A stretch of DNA of 64,000 nucleotides from Epiperipatus broadwayi (Eukaryota > Onychophora > Udeonychophora > Euonychophora > Peripatidae), in the NCBI GenBank assembly GCA_028023455.1, contig JAQFVV010006271.1, positions 2,503,335 through 2,567,334 on the forward strand, given 5' to 3'. Shown here piece after piece: positions 1-11,721 of this stretch (the stretch's first letter is position 1; each line of letters begins with the position of its first letter). The notes beneath the pieces are model-generated. The model made no database searches. It was not told the origin of the DNA and saw only the letters and a program-made list of their open reading frames with translations. The translations under genes and the position numbers were made by a program.

Positions 1-139
1 AATTTGTATATATCATGTAATATTAATAGTTAAATTGTCATTGACAAGATTAACCCATTCTGAGAAATTAGCACATCAGGACATTCACAGTTTCAAGCCA
101 ATCGGAAACTGTCAATTTTTGAGCTATAGTAGTGTTTTA

Positions 140-1140
140 TGCTTATTTTAAAGCTTAAAACATGCTGTAAGGTGCTGCCCTCTCTAGAATTATTTTACAA
201 GTAAAAAATCAATAATATTGGCATAAGAAACTACAACAAAGGGAGAAGGCAGACTTTCCTAGATGCTGATTGGTTGGTTCACATTTTAGACAATTCACCA
301 TTCCAACTTCTGTTTCGACTTTAAAAATGAAAATTAATATCATAGAATGTTTTTTTAATTATTTTTCATACATATTATAAATTATTTTCATAAAATATGC
401 TGTAAATATAATTATTTTAGAAAAATAGTAAGATTTTACTAAAAAATTGTATACTTTTACATGAACATAAATTTCATTCCAATATCAGCCTTTCAAGCTA
501 ATTGAGCACGCACCTTTGAGAGTGTTAAATAAATGAATACTCTCTTCTTCATTCAAGATATAGCATTTATGCAGGAATAAAAAGAATCCATCTTATTCCT
601 ACAACTCAAATTCTTTTATATGAGCAAATCTGAAGAACTTCTGAAGAGAGCGTGAGTAAATTCTCAGCCCTAACAACAATTTTGACACCTGTCAACAATT
701 TTCATTGCCACAAGCTCTTTATTTCATTTTCAAACAGAAATGAATAATTTAGAGTATTTTTCTGGCATTTATTTACATATTATAATGTATTTTGGTAAAA
801 TATGCTGATAATATAATTATTTAGAAAAATAGTAAGATTTTAGTAAAAAATTCTTTACTTTTACACTAATGTAAATTGTGAAAGAAATTAATGATGTCCA
901 CAGCACTTTCTAATTTGTTATGAACTTTCTTTTTAGGTCTTCTGCTATTGAATATTTTTATAATTATAAATAGAAATTTATTTTTGAAAAAACTTTCATT
1001 CACTTTCATAATCTGACAAATTAATATACTTTTTACAAAATGAATATAATATTAAAAGATGAATATATTTTTACAACTGAGTTTGTTAATTGACCAATCA
1101 AAAGTTGTAAACTGTAAACTTAATTCACTTGGCCAATAAA
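140..1140. repeat. Dispersed ~0.7-1 kb repeat, copy 1
   Basis: This segment is similar over most of its length to 24440-25125. Shared landmarks are the GTGCTGCCCTCTCT block near 172-185, the 'gtaaaaaatcaataa' block, the 'gaaaaaactttcattcacttt' stretch near 985 and the GGCCAATAAAA end near 1130. It contains an internal partial duplication: 320-460 resembles 725-860. No open reading frame, terminal inverted repeat or target duplication was seen, so its class is unknown. Confidence 0.6.
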
Positions 1141-1189
1141 AATTAAAAAAAAATTTCAATGAAAAGGTTAAAGATAACATAAAAATTTA

Positions 1190-3180
1190 TTCTTGCCTAA
1201 TACAGATGTCAAAAACATTAAAATATTTTTGTAAAAAATACAGATTTATTGAAAATTCATTCTATTTAGCAAAAGACTGCATACAATCCTCTAAATAAAA
1301 AAGTAAAATGTAGAGATATCCTCAACACTTTCTATTATCTTTAAAATGTATTGTCATATGCTGTGAATAAAGGCCATTTCAATTAAATATAGACAATTGT
1401 GATGAGTTAATCTCAAATCATTACACCCTTATTTAGCATTGTAAATTTAAATAACATACTATTAGTAGTTAAATCATCACTGGCAAGATTGAAGGTAAAA
1501 AATCATTTCTCAAATACCTATGTCAATTATATTAGTAGTACACAGCCTTGTTACACTTGCATCCCACTTTTTATACTTATTATTATCTTCCCTTGATGAA
1601 AATTTGATGCAAATTATTATTTTTCTTATCATATCTAAATTTTAAGTATGAGGATGTCAAGATATTCATAATGAAATAAATGTAGTTTTAATTAATGTAC
1701 AAATTTATATTTCCTAATATTTTAGTATTATGCTCATACAATTTGAAATAACATTTTTGAAACTGTCATATCTGACCTTGCCTTTAGAAGTGGACTATTC
1801 CAGATTCCTTGCCTGATTGGCTAGCACCTGGTTGCTATCCAATGGGGATAAATTGTTCATTGGGTTTTTCACACATAATATGAGTGTTACTAGTAAGGTA
1901 GGGGATCTGCCATTAAATAGTCAGCCTTTTAGGAGTTGAGGGAGAGAACAATTACTTCTGTCAATGTGAATTACTGAATGTGCTCTCCAATAAACCCCTG
2001 ACATCAGCAAAGGTATTTTCTCTAGTGATTTTCATGATGTCCACACAATGAGGCAAGTCATTATATAGACTGGAAACTGCTATGTCTGCAACCAATTTGA
2101 GGCAAACTGTCTAAGTGCATCTGGAAGAGTCTGAACTAGAGCCAACTTGAGGAAAGCTATCTGGTACAGAAGAGTCTTACTTGAGCTCACAAGGCAGCTT
2201 ATTTATATAGCTGGAAGTGAGTTCCATTACTTGGCATGACTATCTCAGCATTAAATTGTATAAACCATATTTATATGTTTTATTAAATAATGTGTATATA
2301 TTTTTGCAACTAATAAATGATACATATTAATTGTTGAGTAGTTTGTCATCATTTGTCTGTTGGTTTGGGATTGAAACTGTAAGCCAAGCCAAACACAACA
2401 GAAACAAATTGTGTACTTATAAAAATAAAGTATGATACATACAAAAACAGTTTATTTTCATATTATTTTAATCTATTTTTAAAAACTAAATTTTTAAAAA
2501 AATATCATCATCAAAAACATAAGAGAATTTCTTAAAAACGTTGTGACCCCCAACAGTTTTTATGTAACCCCATAAAAAGGTTTCACATCACTGAATTAGA
2601 TTTAAAAATATACAGAAATAAAATTATTATTGAAAATTCATTTCTTCTACCAAAAGCATTGCACACAATACATCTAAATAAAAAGAGGCAAAGGTAGAGA
2701 GATATCCTTGGTATTGTCTTTTGCCTTTAAAATGCATTGTCATATGGCATGGCCAATGTGCTGTATAATTATATATAGACAGTGTCAATGAATTAATTTC
2801 AAAGCATTAAATAAATATTTAGCACTGTAAATTTTTACATAATACATAATATTAGTAGTTAAATTATCATTAATAAGTCTAAAAATGAAATAAATTTTTA
2901 ATTTGCCTAATATATATATATATATATCAATAAGGTTAAAAAGTAATTAAAAATAAATTTTTGATTGATTGAAAATTCATTACTTTTAGCAAAAGATTGC
3001 ATATATTTACTAGATAAAAGAAAATGGAAAAAGATAATGAGGTATTCTTGGAATTCTCTTTTGCCTTTAAAAGTGTATTAATCTTTGCTGTGTCTGGAGG
3101 GCACATAGATTTTATATAGACAGTTGTAATGAGTTAATGTCAAAATATTTAATAAATATTTAGCATTGAAAACTCATATA
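1190..3180. repeat. Three direct copies of a ~300-bp AT-rich repeat
   Basis: Segments 1190-1500, 2575-2890 and 2945-3180 share an order of landmarks: a 'attgaaaattcat' start, a 'gcaaaagactgcat'-like block, 'gagatatcctc', 'ttgcctttaaaa', 'atatagacag', a 'gagttaat' block and 'atttagcattg'. The first two also share an 'attagtagttaaat' end that recurs at 23-45. Copies are diverged and non-coding. Confidence 0.5.
1755..2420. other. LTR-like GC-richer segment, unresolved
   Basis: This block is less AT-rich than its surroundings, sits between two copies of the local repeat as if inserted, and contains several AATAAA-type signals (near 1989 and 2310). It could be a decayed solo LTR. I see no matching second copy, no clear ends and no target duplication, so this is a weak call. 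Confidence 0.2.
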
Positions 3181-3185
3181 TATAT

Positions 3186-3335
3186 ATTAAGCATTAAATC
3201 ACCCCATATGGTTAAGAAATCCAGTACCGCCCTCTGTGAATTAATATGTAAAAACATTAGAGTTCGTATTTATATATTAGTTTACAGAGGGCGGTACTGG
3301 ATTTCTTAACCATGTGGGGTGATTTAATGCTTAAT
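3186..3335. repeat. Short palindromic foldback (~150 bp)
   Basis: The left arm (3187-3240) and right arm (about 3282-3334) are nearly perfect reverse complements: TTAAGCATTAAATCACCCC on the left and its complement at the right end. The loop is about 40 bp. The structure resembles a small foldback MITE. It is non-coding. Confidence 0.7.
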
Positions 3336-3386
3336 ATTTGTATATTTATTTCAGTATAGCGTTATGCACTGGGATTATATATATAT

Positions 3387-3924
3387 ATTAAAAAATAATT
3401 CAATAAAAAATTATTTAATAAGACAACTTTTTAAAAAATATTATGTTTAATAAACCTTATCAATCCGGATTTCACTTCTATATTGGAGCCTTATCAAGAT
3501 GTAAATACACAAAGTTATATTATAATTCCTTCTATTTTACAGCAACTCCATCTATAGGCTTCATTTTACATTATACTTATAAATTATAATCATGTATATA
3601 CATTATATAATCACATATTTATATTTTAATATTATTTATAAATTTCCTAATTTTCTCTTTTTTACATATTATAACTATATTTAATAATTTAAACTTATCA
3701 TAATTAGAATGATAATTATCAATATAAATATATACATATAATTTACCTATAATTATACTTAACTTAAATTTTCCAGCTATCTAATAACACCCATTTTCCA
3801 GCCATTTTACATCTTGATAAGGCTCCAATATAGAAGCGAAATCTGGATTGACAAGGTTTATTAAACATAATATTTTTTAAAAAGTTGTCTTATTAAATAA
3901 TTTTTTATTGAATTATTTTTTAAT
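3387..3924. mobile_element. Foldback MITE with ~110-bp inverted repeats
   Basis: Long terminal inverted repeats of about 110 bp: the left starts ATTAAAAAATAATTCAATAA and reads to 'tatcaagatgtaaa' near 3505; the right is its complement from about 3807 to 3924. The arms differ at few positions. The AT-rich interior has no reading frame. The superfamily is not assigned; the flanks are A/T-only, so a short target duplication cannot be told apart. Confidence 0.7.
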
Positions 3925-4249
3925 GTATTACGTTACAAAGACAACATTATGAACTAGTTTTAATTTAAAATTTGATCATTTTTTGATATATATATATATA
4001 TAACGAATATATACATATATTTATATAAAATGTAATCTATAAATAGGAAGAAAAATACTTGTTTTAACTTGTAAGTATAATTAAAAGTGTTTTATAATAA
4101 AAGAATTGCAATTTAGAAAAACAAAATCTAGATATCGGTATATATAATACTTTATAAACATTTATAAAGAATATATTATAACAAACACAACAATAGACTA
4201 CTGCCAAAAAAGCACATTTGTATCAATTACTAAAATAATAGTTTTTACA

Positions 4250-4450
4250 TAACTCTCTGTGAATCAAAACATTTCACCAATATTGATTTCTAAATGAGGT
4301 AGTGGACTTAATTAGTAAAAAACTTACTAGCACACTCTCAGGTCAAAATACTTTAGATTTACCTATATAATTAGAAAGTAGGTTGAAGATAAGATACCAC
4401 TCTTATCTTTATAAAGTTGTAATCTTGTGTTAAGATTTGTAGAGGTCCCT
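4250..4450 (-). repeat. Dispersed repeat, inverted partner of 34570-34760
   Basis: Read on the minus strand this segment aligns to 34570-34760: both have 'aacttttataaagataaga'-type sequence, then 'taattatatagg', then a 'ccacta' block and a 'caatattg/tttacag' end. No coding potential. It lies just downstream of the protease exon in the gene's own orientation, that is, in its intron. Confidence 0.45.
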
Positions 4451-4615
4451 CTCATGGTAAAATTAAGCATTCAAGGTGCATAGTTTTAAGGTTAAAGCCT
4501 TATATGTATTTAAAACTTTTTTCAGTGATTTTTATTTTAGACTAAATAATGTAAGATGTTAGAATAAAACTTTGTATAAATATCAAAACAAATTTATTAA
4601 TATATATTTTCTTAC

Positions 4616-4710
4616 CCTTTTAGACAGTGAGCTGCTGTTAAAATCCAGCTTTCAGCAATAAGCACACCTCCACAGAAATATATTCCAGTACCTTTGTCAA
4701 GGAGAGCCAC
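4616..4710 (-). CDS. Serine protease homolog, exon with start of trypsin fold (partial gene)
   Basis: On the minus strand this 95-bp stretch is bounded by an AG acceptor (4712-4711) and a GTAAG donor (4615-4611). It encodes [15 protein letters not shown] followed by a V-L-I-x5-W-I-L-T-A-A-H-C block, the signature of the N-terminal trypsin (S1) barrel including the catalytic-type histidine. It reads in phase 0 directly from the end of the exon at 21865-23573 (…GEYCWH | VALL…), so the two are consecutive exons of one gene across a 17-kb intron. It ends in phase 2. The remaining protease fold (aspartate and serine boxes) is not seen below 4616 and probably lies outside the window. There is no R-I-V-G-G activation site before it, which is typical of non-catalytic CLIP-domain homologs (masquerade, PPAF-II type), in which the catalytic serine is usually glycine. 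Confidence 0.85.
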
Positions 4711-4863
4711 CTAGTTACAATAATAAACATTATACATATATATGATTAAATAAAAGTATATTTTATATATGTGCAGTTTTTTTGCTTATTACATTAATGT
4801 ATTTAATTTTTCCTTTTGAAAATTGTTTTTCTTCATATTACTTTTCATTCTTTCAAACGGTTT

Positions 4864-5475
4864 AAAGATGGCCACTGCCCCTAGCGGAAAAAATGTGCAG
4901 AGACCTAAACTACATGGACTAAAACCTTCAATATTACCCAAATTTTACCCAAACTAAATTTCAAACAAGACTTAACTAAAAACATCATCATCAAAGAACT
5001 TATTTCAAAGTTTCCTTCTCCTTGCCCTCTGGATCTTCCTCCCTTTCAGGCTGTGGTTTGCTCTATCAAAGATAAAAAGCAGGTCAAAAAGAACAACATG
5101 ACCAAACATAATACCATTCCAAGTGCAATGGGGAAAACTAAAATTACTCATCTACAAAAAAAAATCAGCCTGTTGCATCTAAGCATAACTCAGAAATCTC
5201 CTCATTCATCCCTGAAACCTCTAAAGACTTAACATCCTATTCCCCCAAAATTCATGTCACATATGGATCCTACTACCAATTGCTCCTTACCAAAGACTTT
5301 TTTTTTGCCTGGACTACACACCTTTTCTATATCTCCTTCCCATTTCATATGTATTCCCTTCTCCTTCACCATATTGTACTTGAATTTCATTTTGCCATGC
5401 AATTATCTCTTTGTAAACGTTTTTAACTGTTACGTATTTTGTCTTTTTGATTAATAAAAGCTTTCATCACTGAGA
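4864..5475 (+). mobile_element. LINE-like non-coding remnant
   Basis: This GC-richer block begins GATGGCCACTGCCCCTAGCG, carries many disrupted short frames, and ends in 'attaataaaagctttc', like the 3' end of a non-LTR retrotransposon. No reverse transcriptase motif is present, so it may be an internally deleted or SINE-like derivative. It abuts a Tigger-like MITE copy that lacks its 5' end here. The 66-residue frame at 5254-5454 has no recognisable domain and I do not call it a gene. Confidence 0.3.
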
Positions 5476-5479
5476 AAAA

Positions 5480-6698
5480 AAAGCAAAGCAATAATGTAAA
5501 GTTACTTTAAAATTCGAATAAAAAAAACAAGGAAATAAAATATGACTAATAGAAAATTTCAAATATTTGAAAAAAATTGATACAAGACAAATTTTTTTTT
5601 TATTAACTATTTAATTTTATTCATAACAATATGTTTTTATGGGTAATTTATTTTAAATTTTTTTATACATATTATAATCATTATCACTATTTGACAATAT
5701 GTAGTTTGTTTGTGAACTGGTAAGAAATTAGATTAGTCACAAGAGAAAATACAATTAGCACCAACTCCAATCTCATGCTGTGTTATTGGTTTTCTGTTGA
5801 CAATATAATCAGTAATTAAAATTTGAGATGATGATTTTGCTTATTGTTTACAAAGCTTGCGACATCCAGACTGCTATGTCTAGCTGTTAGAGAATGCACT
5901 TACATGAGTGCAACTATATATATATATATATATATAACATGCTTCCATTTTAGGTGTTAATAATGACTAACAGTTAAATTTTCTTTTATACACATATATA
6001 CATGGAGAAACTTTTAGACAGAAAAAAGTTACAAGTAAAAATTTTTAAAAACTTTTAAAGATACATTGTTTTTAAGTAGAAATTAAGAGTTCTTATATAT
6101 TTTACTTGTAACTTTTTTCTGTTTAAAAGTTTCTCCATGTATATATGTGTATAAAAGAAAATATAAACATACACATTTTAAAGATGCATTCTTTTTAAGT
6201 AGAAATTAAAAGTTCTTAAATATTTTTACTTATAACTTTTTTCTGTCTAAAAGTTTCTCCATGTATATATGTGTATAAAAGAAAATATAAACATACATAT
6301 ATATATAACACTGACATACAACTATTTAACTCTCATTGAAATTTAAGAGCTCCTTCATAATTCATGTCATTAAAAAAGAAAATGATTTTACAATTGATTA
6401 GAAAGTTGACGACTTTGTCGAATCATTTTTGCTGTGAAATGAACAGGTTCCACTTCTGTTTTGCTATCCTTTTCTAAATCTTCTACAGTATCTAAATTTA
6501 TTACCAAACCTTTTTCCAACAGGAATTTAAAGTATGTAAAATTTAATGCATGTATATAAAATGGGGAAATTCCGATTTTAAGTAAAATATGAACTTCTTT
6601 ATCGCATAAAAAAAAACACATAAAAAGATATTAAGAAGAAACATGAATCGCATAACTTCAAAATCACATTAAAAAATCCACACACAAAAAAACCAAGG
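5480..6698. mobile_element. Tigger-like MITE, 5'-truncated copy with nested foldback
   Basis: Aligns to the complete element at 7885-8996: the 'aaagttactttaaaattcg' block, the 'ataaaatatgactaat' block, and the right end 'catgaatcgcataacttc…accaagg' followed by TA. The first ~130 bp, including the left terminal repeat, are missing. A separate insertion at about 5960-6300 forms a foldback. A minus-strand frame at 6388-6621 (77 aa) has a matching but broken stretch in the other copy; it could be a relic of a transposase C-terminus but has no diagnostic motif. Confidence 0.6.
5965..6298. repeat. Foldback with tandemly duplicated right arm
   Basis: The left arm 'cttttatacacatatatac…gttacaagtaaaaa' (5982-6040) is complementary to two right arms in direct repeat, ending near 6155 and 6285, each finishing 'catatatgtgtataaaag'. 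The arms are almost identical, so the duplication is recent. It lies inside the Tigger-like MITE copy. Confidence 0.65.
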
Positions 6699-7032
6699 TA
6701 TATATATAATCCAATTATCATTTTGAAAAGATGTCTCTTAAATTATATACATGTAATGAACAAATAATTTAATGCAGGTATATTTTTGAAGAGATTATTA
6801 AAAGGCATTAAATCATTTGTTAGAGATTTACCTTGAAATTTAATATTCAATAATCTAAGAGTCCAGGTTGGATTATGATACTAGTACAGACTGTAAGAGA
6901 TATCTTCTTAAAATAATAATTGACATCATTTAAAATCATAAAATAAAAATATTACATATAATATATATATATTTACAAATTATATATAGAGTTTGCAAAA
7001 CAAACTCTTAACAAGCTTTGAGAATATTCTCA

Positions 7033-7072
7033 ACCCCAGCCTGGTTTCTGCATCTAGCATCGTCAGTGAGGT
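7033..7072 (-). ncRNA. Hammerhead ribozyme motif (type I, near-intact)
   Basis: Minus strand: stem I 5' strand ACCTCA, core CTGACGA, stem II TGC-TAGAT-GCA, core GAA, then ACCAGGC and stem I 3' strand TGGGGT. All of C3-A9 and G12-A14 are present. The 16.1 position is G instead of T, which weakens the closing A-U pair of stem III, so this copy may be inactive. Confidence 0.5.
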
Positions 7073-7594
7073 ACCATGATATTCATTAGATTAAAAATAC
7101 TAGGACAAGCCCAGCATTTTATCTAATGTATAACTATTGAGAGGAAAATCTGAAACTTTCAGACATCCATATGTCTAAAAATCCAGCTATCTAACTCAAA
7201 TAGCTATATGGGACTGAACTAAGTTCAGATACACCATATATTAATAGCTTTAGTAATATAAAATCACCAAAGCCTTTGTTAAGAGCTTGTGTTGTGATCT
7301 CTGTATATAACATTTGTAAATACAAGCTTTATTAAAATTAGGTCATGTGACATCTGACTTGATTTTTTTATCATTTTATTTTTTGCTATTGAGGCTTTGG
7401 CGATTTTATATTGCTAAAGCTATTAATATATGGTGTAACTGAACTTAGTTCAGTCCCATATGGCTATTTGAGTTAGATAGCTGGATTTTTAGACATATGA
7501 ATGTCTGAATGTTTCAGATTTTTTTTTCAATAGTTGTACATTAGATAATGTGCTGGGCTTGTTCTAGTATTTTTAAAGTAATGAATATCCTAGC

Positions 7595-7634
7595 ACCTCA
7601 CTGATTATGCTAGATGCAGAAACCGGTCTGGGGT
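7595..7634 (+). ncRNA. Hammerhead ribozyme motif (degenerate)
   Basis: Plus strand: ACCTCA, CTGATTA, TGC-TAGAT-GCA, GAA, ACC-GGT, C17, TGGGGT. Stem I pairs over 6 bp and stem III is ACC/GGT with no loop. The invariant G8 is T here, so cleavage is unlikely. It is the inverted partner of the motif at 7033-7072. Confidence 0.45.
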
Positions 7635-7884
7635 TGAGGATATTCTCAAAGCTTGTTAAGAGTTTGTTTTGCAAACTCTCTATATAATATATATTTAAAT
7701 AAAAAGTTATTTTTAAACAAAATATTCAAAAGCAGGGCAGGATCAATGATTGTAAAAAGTTTGCAAATTAATTAATCTACTTATTGATTAAATACTAACT
7801 CTTGATATATTTGAGTTAACTATAATATTATGGAAATTAATGCCTTAACAATTGTCAATATAATCATTTTGGTTTTATCTATTA

Positions 7885-8996
7885 CACCTGGGTCTCGTTT
7901 TACGCAATAGATAGGTTCCTCAGAAAACACGTGCAAATGAAATCACGCAAAAATAGACGTAACTTACATTGAAATAGGGGGGATGTGATCTGTGATTTTT
8001 CAAAATTCGCATAAAAGCAAAGCACCAACGTAAAATTACTTTAAAATTCGCACAAAAAAAAAAAATAAGGAAATAAAATATGACTAATAAAAAATTTCAA
8101 ATTTGAAAAAAATTGATACAAGACAAACTTTTTTTAACTATAATATTTAATTTTATTCAAAATAATATATTTTTATGCATAATTTACAGTACAGTAATTT
8201 ACATTTTTTTTATACACGTTTTAATTATTAACGCTATTTGCCGAAAAACACGTTCATTTGCAAACTGGTAAAAAATCAATTCTTCACAAGATGAAATACA
8301 ACTAGTGCCAACTTCACACTCATGTTGTGTCAATGGGTTTCTGGTGACAATGTAATTAGTAATTAATCTTTGAGATGATGATTTTATTGTTTATGAAACT
8401 AACAACTAAAAATTAAATTCTTATTTTTGTCTTTAAATTTTTAATTTTCAATTCCGTTTAAAAATCAAATTTCACATCACATTAATTTCAAGTCACCGTA
8501 AGTAATTTTTAAATTATTAATTACAATTAAAAATCTGATTTTAATTTTTAATTGTCAAATTTAATTGTACCCACAGCTATTACTCACCTTTTAAAAATAA
8601 ACTTGTGGACACTAAATGATTAATAATTGATTATGTTCTTTTTGATAAAGCAAAAACAGAATGTGATTTAAAATGCAAAATTAACACGCACAATGTTTGA
8701 ACAAATTTACATTATAATCTTGTAAACTTTAATGTGTGTATACATAAAATGTGGAAATCATGATTTTAATTTCATTATTGCATAAAATCTTACTATTATA
8801 AAGCACTGAAAATATTGAAATTACTAAGATGAAAGTCTAATTCCAATAATGTGCTATTACTTTCAATATAACATAAGTGTGCAAAATTTATTATTTAAAG
8901 TAATAGCGCATTATCGGAGTTAGACTTCCGGTGAAACATGAATCGCGTAACTTCAAAATCATGTTAAATAAGTCCGCGTAAAAAGAGACCCAGGTG
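7885..8996. mobile_element. Tc1/mariner (Tigger/pogo-like) non-autonomous element
   Basis: Terminal inverted repeats of ~20 bp: CACCTGGGTCTCGTTTTACG at the left; the complement of the right end reads CACCTGGGTCTCTTTTTACG. The element is flanked by TA dinucleotides (7883-7884 and 8997-8998), the target duplication of Tc1/mariner elements. The terminal sequence and the 'ggttcctcagaaaacacg' subterminal block resemble Tigger-type termini. The 1.1-kb interior has no intact transposase. A truncated relative lies at 5480-6698. Confidence 0.75.
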
Positions 8997-9260
8997 TACA
9001 TGTTACTTTTGTTTAATTTAATTTAAATAAAATAGCTTTTGATAGAGTTCAAAATAACCATATTATTTGCAAGTTAAACTTTCTAGTTAGAAAATTTCTT
9101 GAATTTTGCAAAACTATTTTTTTGACATCAGTCCTTAAATGAATTTTATTTTTTGAGAGCTAAATTTACTTCACTATATTATTTTTATTTTAATATGATT
9201 TTCATCTTTTTTTATTCTTTACTTGGTAATCAGACTGTTAATTTGGAGATACACTTTATT

Positions 9261-9342
9261 TTTTATATCAAATGTGTTGACCAGGAAGTGAACCCAGGCC
9301 AGCTACTTGGAAGGCAGCTATGCTAAACACTAGACCATCAAC
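9261..9342 (-). pseudogene. Retroposed tRNA-Gly(TCC) pseudogene or SINE
   Basis: On the minus strand it reads GTTGATGGTCTAGTG…GGTTCACTTCC…TCAAC, a tRNA-like fold with A box, CTTCCAA anticodon loop (TCC) and B box, very like eukaryotic tRNA-Gly(TCC) but with several changes. An A-rich tail follows. Imperfect 14-bp direct repeats AGATACACTTTATT (9247-9260) and AGATACATTTTAAT (9343-9356) flank it, which marks LINE-mediated insertion and argues against a functional tRNA gene. Confidence 0.7.
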
Positions 9343-9886
9343 AGATACATTTTAATGGTTTTACGTCCACTACTTTTTGTGTATAAATTTTTACACAATA
9401 AATTTCAAACCACATTATAATTTAAATCAGTGATAAATAATCTCCTGGTTTTAAATGACAAATAATAATTAGAATTCATAATCTTTTAATGATGATTTAG
9501 TTTATTTTTGTTGGAAAACTCCAGGCTATTTTTTCTTAAAGAATTCCTACTAAGTTTTGGGAGAATTTTATTTTTGATATCTTTAAACAATGCTGACTCG
9601 TGGCTGATTCTGCTGTTAGTTGCTTCACTTTCAACAGCAACTGGAGAGAAATTAAAGAACAATTTACAGAAGATCATTTCAGTAGTGATTTTTATTTTTT
9701 TTACCACATACATACTTTTTTCATTCTCTCACATCCTCTTAGCACAATTTGTGTTTATTGAACATAATGGATAAGATTACATTTTTTTTTATCAGTTTGT
9801 GGTTAATGACTTATTTAATAAATAAATTGATTATAAGAGAAAATAACTTAATTGAAATTACATTCTCTTTTTTATCTTTGAACTGC

Positions 9887-9889
<3 letters not shown>

Positions 9890-9920
<31 letters not shown>

Positions 9921-9960
9921 AAACAAAAATGCATATATATATATATATATATATGTAATA
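9890..9960. repeat. (TA)n microsatellite at the PLE end
   Basis: Two (TA)n runs flank 'gataaacaaaaatgc' immediately outside the inverted PLE copy. The complement, gcatttttgtttatc followed by (AT)n, recurs at 35106-35140 beside the hammerhead array. Confidence 0.7.
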
Positions 9961-11721
9961 TACAAATCAATATATATATATCAAAATACAGTACAATTTA
10001 TATAAATTATATTCTTTTAGAAGTACTTTCGACTATACACTTTGTAGTCTTTATCAACTATATAACGTTGAATAATCAAAACGAGACAACCCTTAACAAT
10101 ACCCATAGTTCAATTCAGATTTCCCACAATTCTGTTATCTTAACATTTGATGACTGGCGATTCATTAACATTTGACGATTTCTTGAAATCAACATAGCCT
10201 CTTTTATTTTACGTTTATTATGACAACGTTCAATTTGAATAATTTTCATATTTTTATAATCAAATTTAAATCCATATTGACAAGATTTATTATGATCAAA
10301 TATAACAGATGATGAAGGTTTATTTACATCTGTTCCATATTGATTCTCTTTTTGAATTCTATTATATAAAAGCATATGTTCTTTTATTCTCTTCTCAAAT
10401 GTACACTTAGATTCACCAATGTATTGTACGCCGCATCCACATATCAATCTATATATAATAGAATTTTGATTAAACTTTGAATTTTGAATTTTAGAATTAT
10501 TAAGCAATCTATTTATGTTATTTGTAGAGAAAAAAGCAATATGACACAAACCATTATAAATTTTCCTAATAAACTTGACCTGCTCATCTGATATAAATGG
10601 CATTGAAATCCATTTCATTTTGATATTTTTATTTTTAATTTTATTATAGTGTTGATTTCTTTTAAATCCTTTAATAATATTAGCAATTGCATTTTTATAA
10701 TAACCAATTTTCAACAAGTCATTAACAAATAAATGTACATTTTTAATTTTATCACTAGAATATTTGCATAATTTTTCATTTCGAAATAAGAATGATTTCA
10801 ATCCAGACAGCTTATGACACATAGGTACATGTGATTCATATGGAATAAAACCTCTAGTTTCAATTGGTTTAATTAACATAAGATAATCCAAACTGTAATC
10901 ATTAAGAGTAACTTGAATATCCAAGAATTTTATGGAATTGTATTTCTCTTTAGTTATAACCCATTTTATATCCTTAATCTCATTTAATTCATTAAATAAA
11001 TTGACTATTAATTCTTGTTTTCCACAAATAAAAACATCATCCACATATCTATGATATACTTTAATTTCTTGATATTTCAATTGTTTTAAAATTTTACTTT
11101 CATATGTTGATATAACAAAATTACAAATTTGAGCAACAGCAGGAAGACCCATTGGCCAACCAAAATTCATTTTATAATATTCATTATTAAAATTAACATA
11201 AATATTTTTATCAATAAACTGCAATACTTTTATAATAAAATTTATAATATCAGACTTTACATTTTTTGAAACAAGAGCATTATAAATAATATTAATTGAC
11301 TCTATTCTATCTATTGATCCATACATTTCATTTATATCAAAAGTACAAATTGTGTCATGTAAATCTATATTTATATTCTTAATTTTATCTACAAAATCAA
11401 ATGATGATGAAATAGTATATTCTCCAAAACCTAAAATATCTTGAAGTAATAATTCAATATATCTACATGTTTGATAATAATATGCACCACCAAAATCAAC
11501 CATCAATCTCAATGGATAATTTTCTTTATGTAGCTTTATATTCGAAAATATCCTAGGGCAAATAGCAGATGATGGATATAAGTTATAATATGTATGACTA
11601 TCAATAGCTTTATTCTTAGCTTTTTTTAAAATTTCATTTATAAATTTCATGCGAGATGTATCAATATTTATTATTTCACTATTTTGAAATTTAAGCTTTT
11701 TCATTTGATCCATAACTTTTT
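9960..11721 (-). mobile_element. Penelope-like element copy A, inverted and 5'-truncated
   Basis: Reads on the minus strand and is nearly identical to the 3' part of the complete copy at 13160-15760. The open frame 11713-10115 gives 532 residues starting at the methionine that is residue 256 of the full protein, and keeps the whole reverse transcriptase and GIY-YIG region with the same C-terminus. The 3' UTR matches down to about 9960. It meets copy B head to head at 11719-11721, where three T residues are shared. Copy A lacks the N-terminal third, so I treat it as a truncated copy and not a separate gene. Confidence 0.85.

Larger units (their letters stand above)
6985..7690. mobile_element. 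Hammerhead-bearing foldback (PLE-associated family)
   Basis: A ~700-bp palindrome. The left arm from 6985 ('agagtttgcaaaacaaactc') and right arm to 7685 are reverse complements, with a loop of about 110 bp near 7280-7390 that contains 'ggtcatgtgacatctgactt'. Each arm carries a hammerhead motif in opposite orientation (7033-7072 minus, 7595-7634 plus). The same arm and loop sequences flank the PLE remnant at 16839-18790, so this looks like a non-autonomous form of that element. No reading frame. Confidence 0.6.

Noticed and set aside
1-4600. Remaining catalytic exons of the protease homolog
   Set aside because: I searched the minus strand for the D-I-A-L and G-D-x-G-G-P type blocks and found none; they probably lie outside the window.
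6388-6621. Independent 77-aa gene on the minus strand
   Set aside because: It lies inside a Tigger-like MITE copy; the sister element has the same region with broken frames.
11684-11718. Upstream start for the copy B frame at 11684
   Set aside because: The first residues come from the inverted copy A across the junction, so this start is an accident of the rearrangement.
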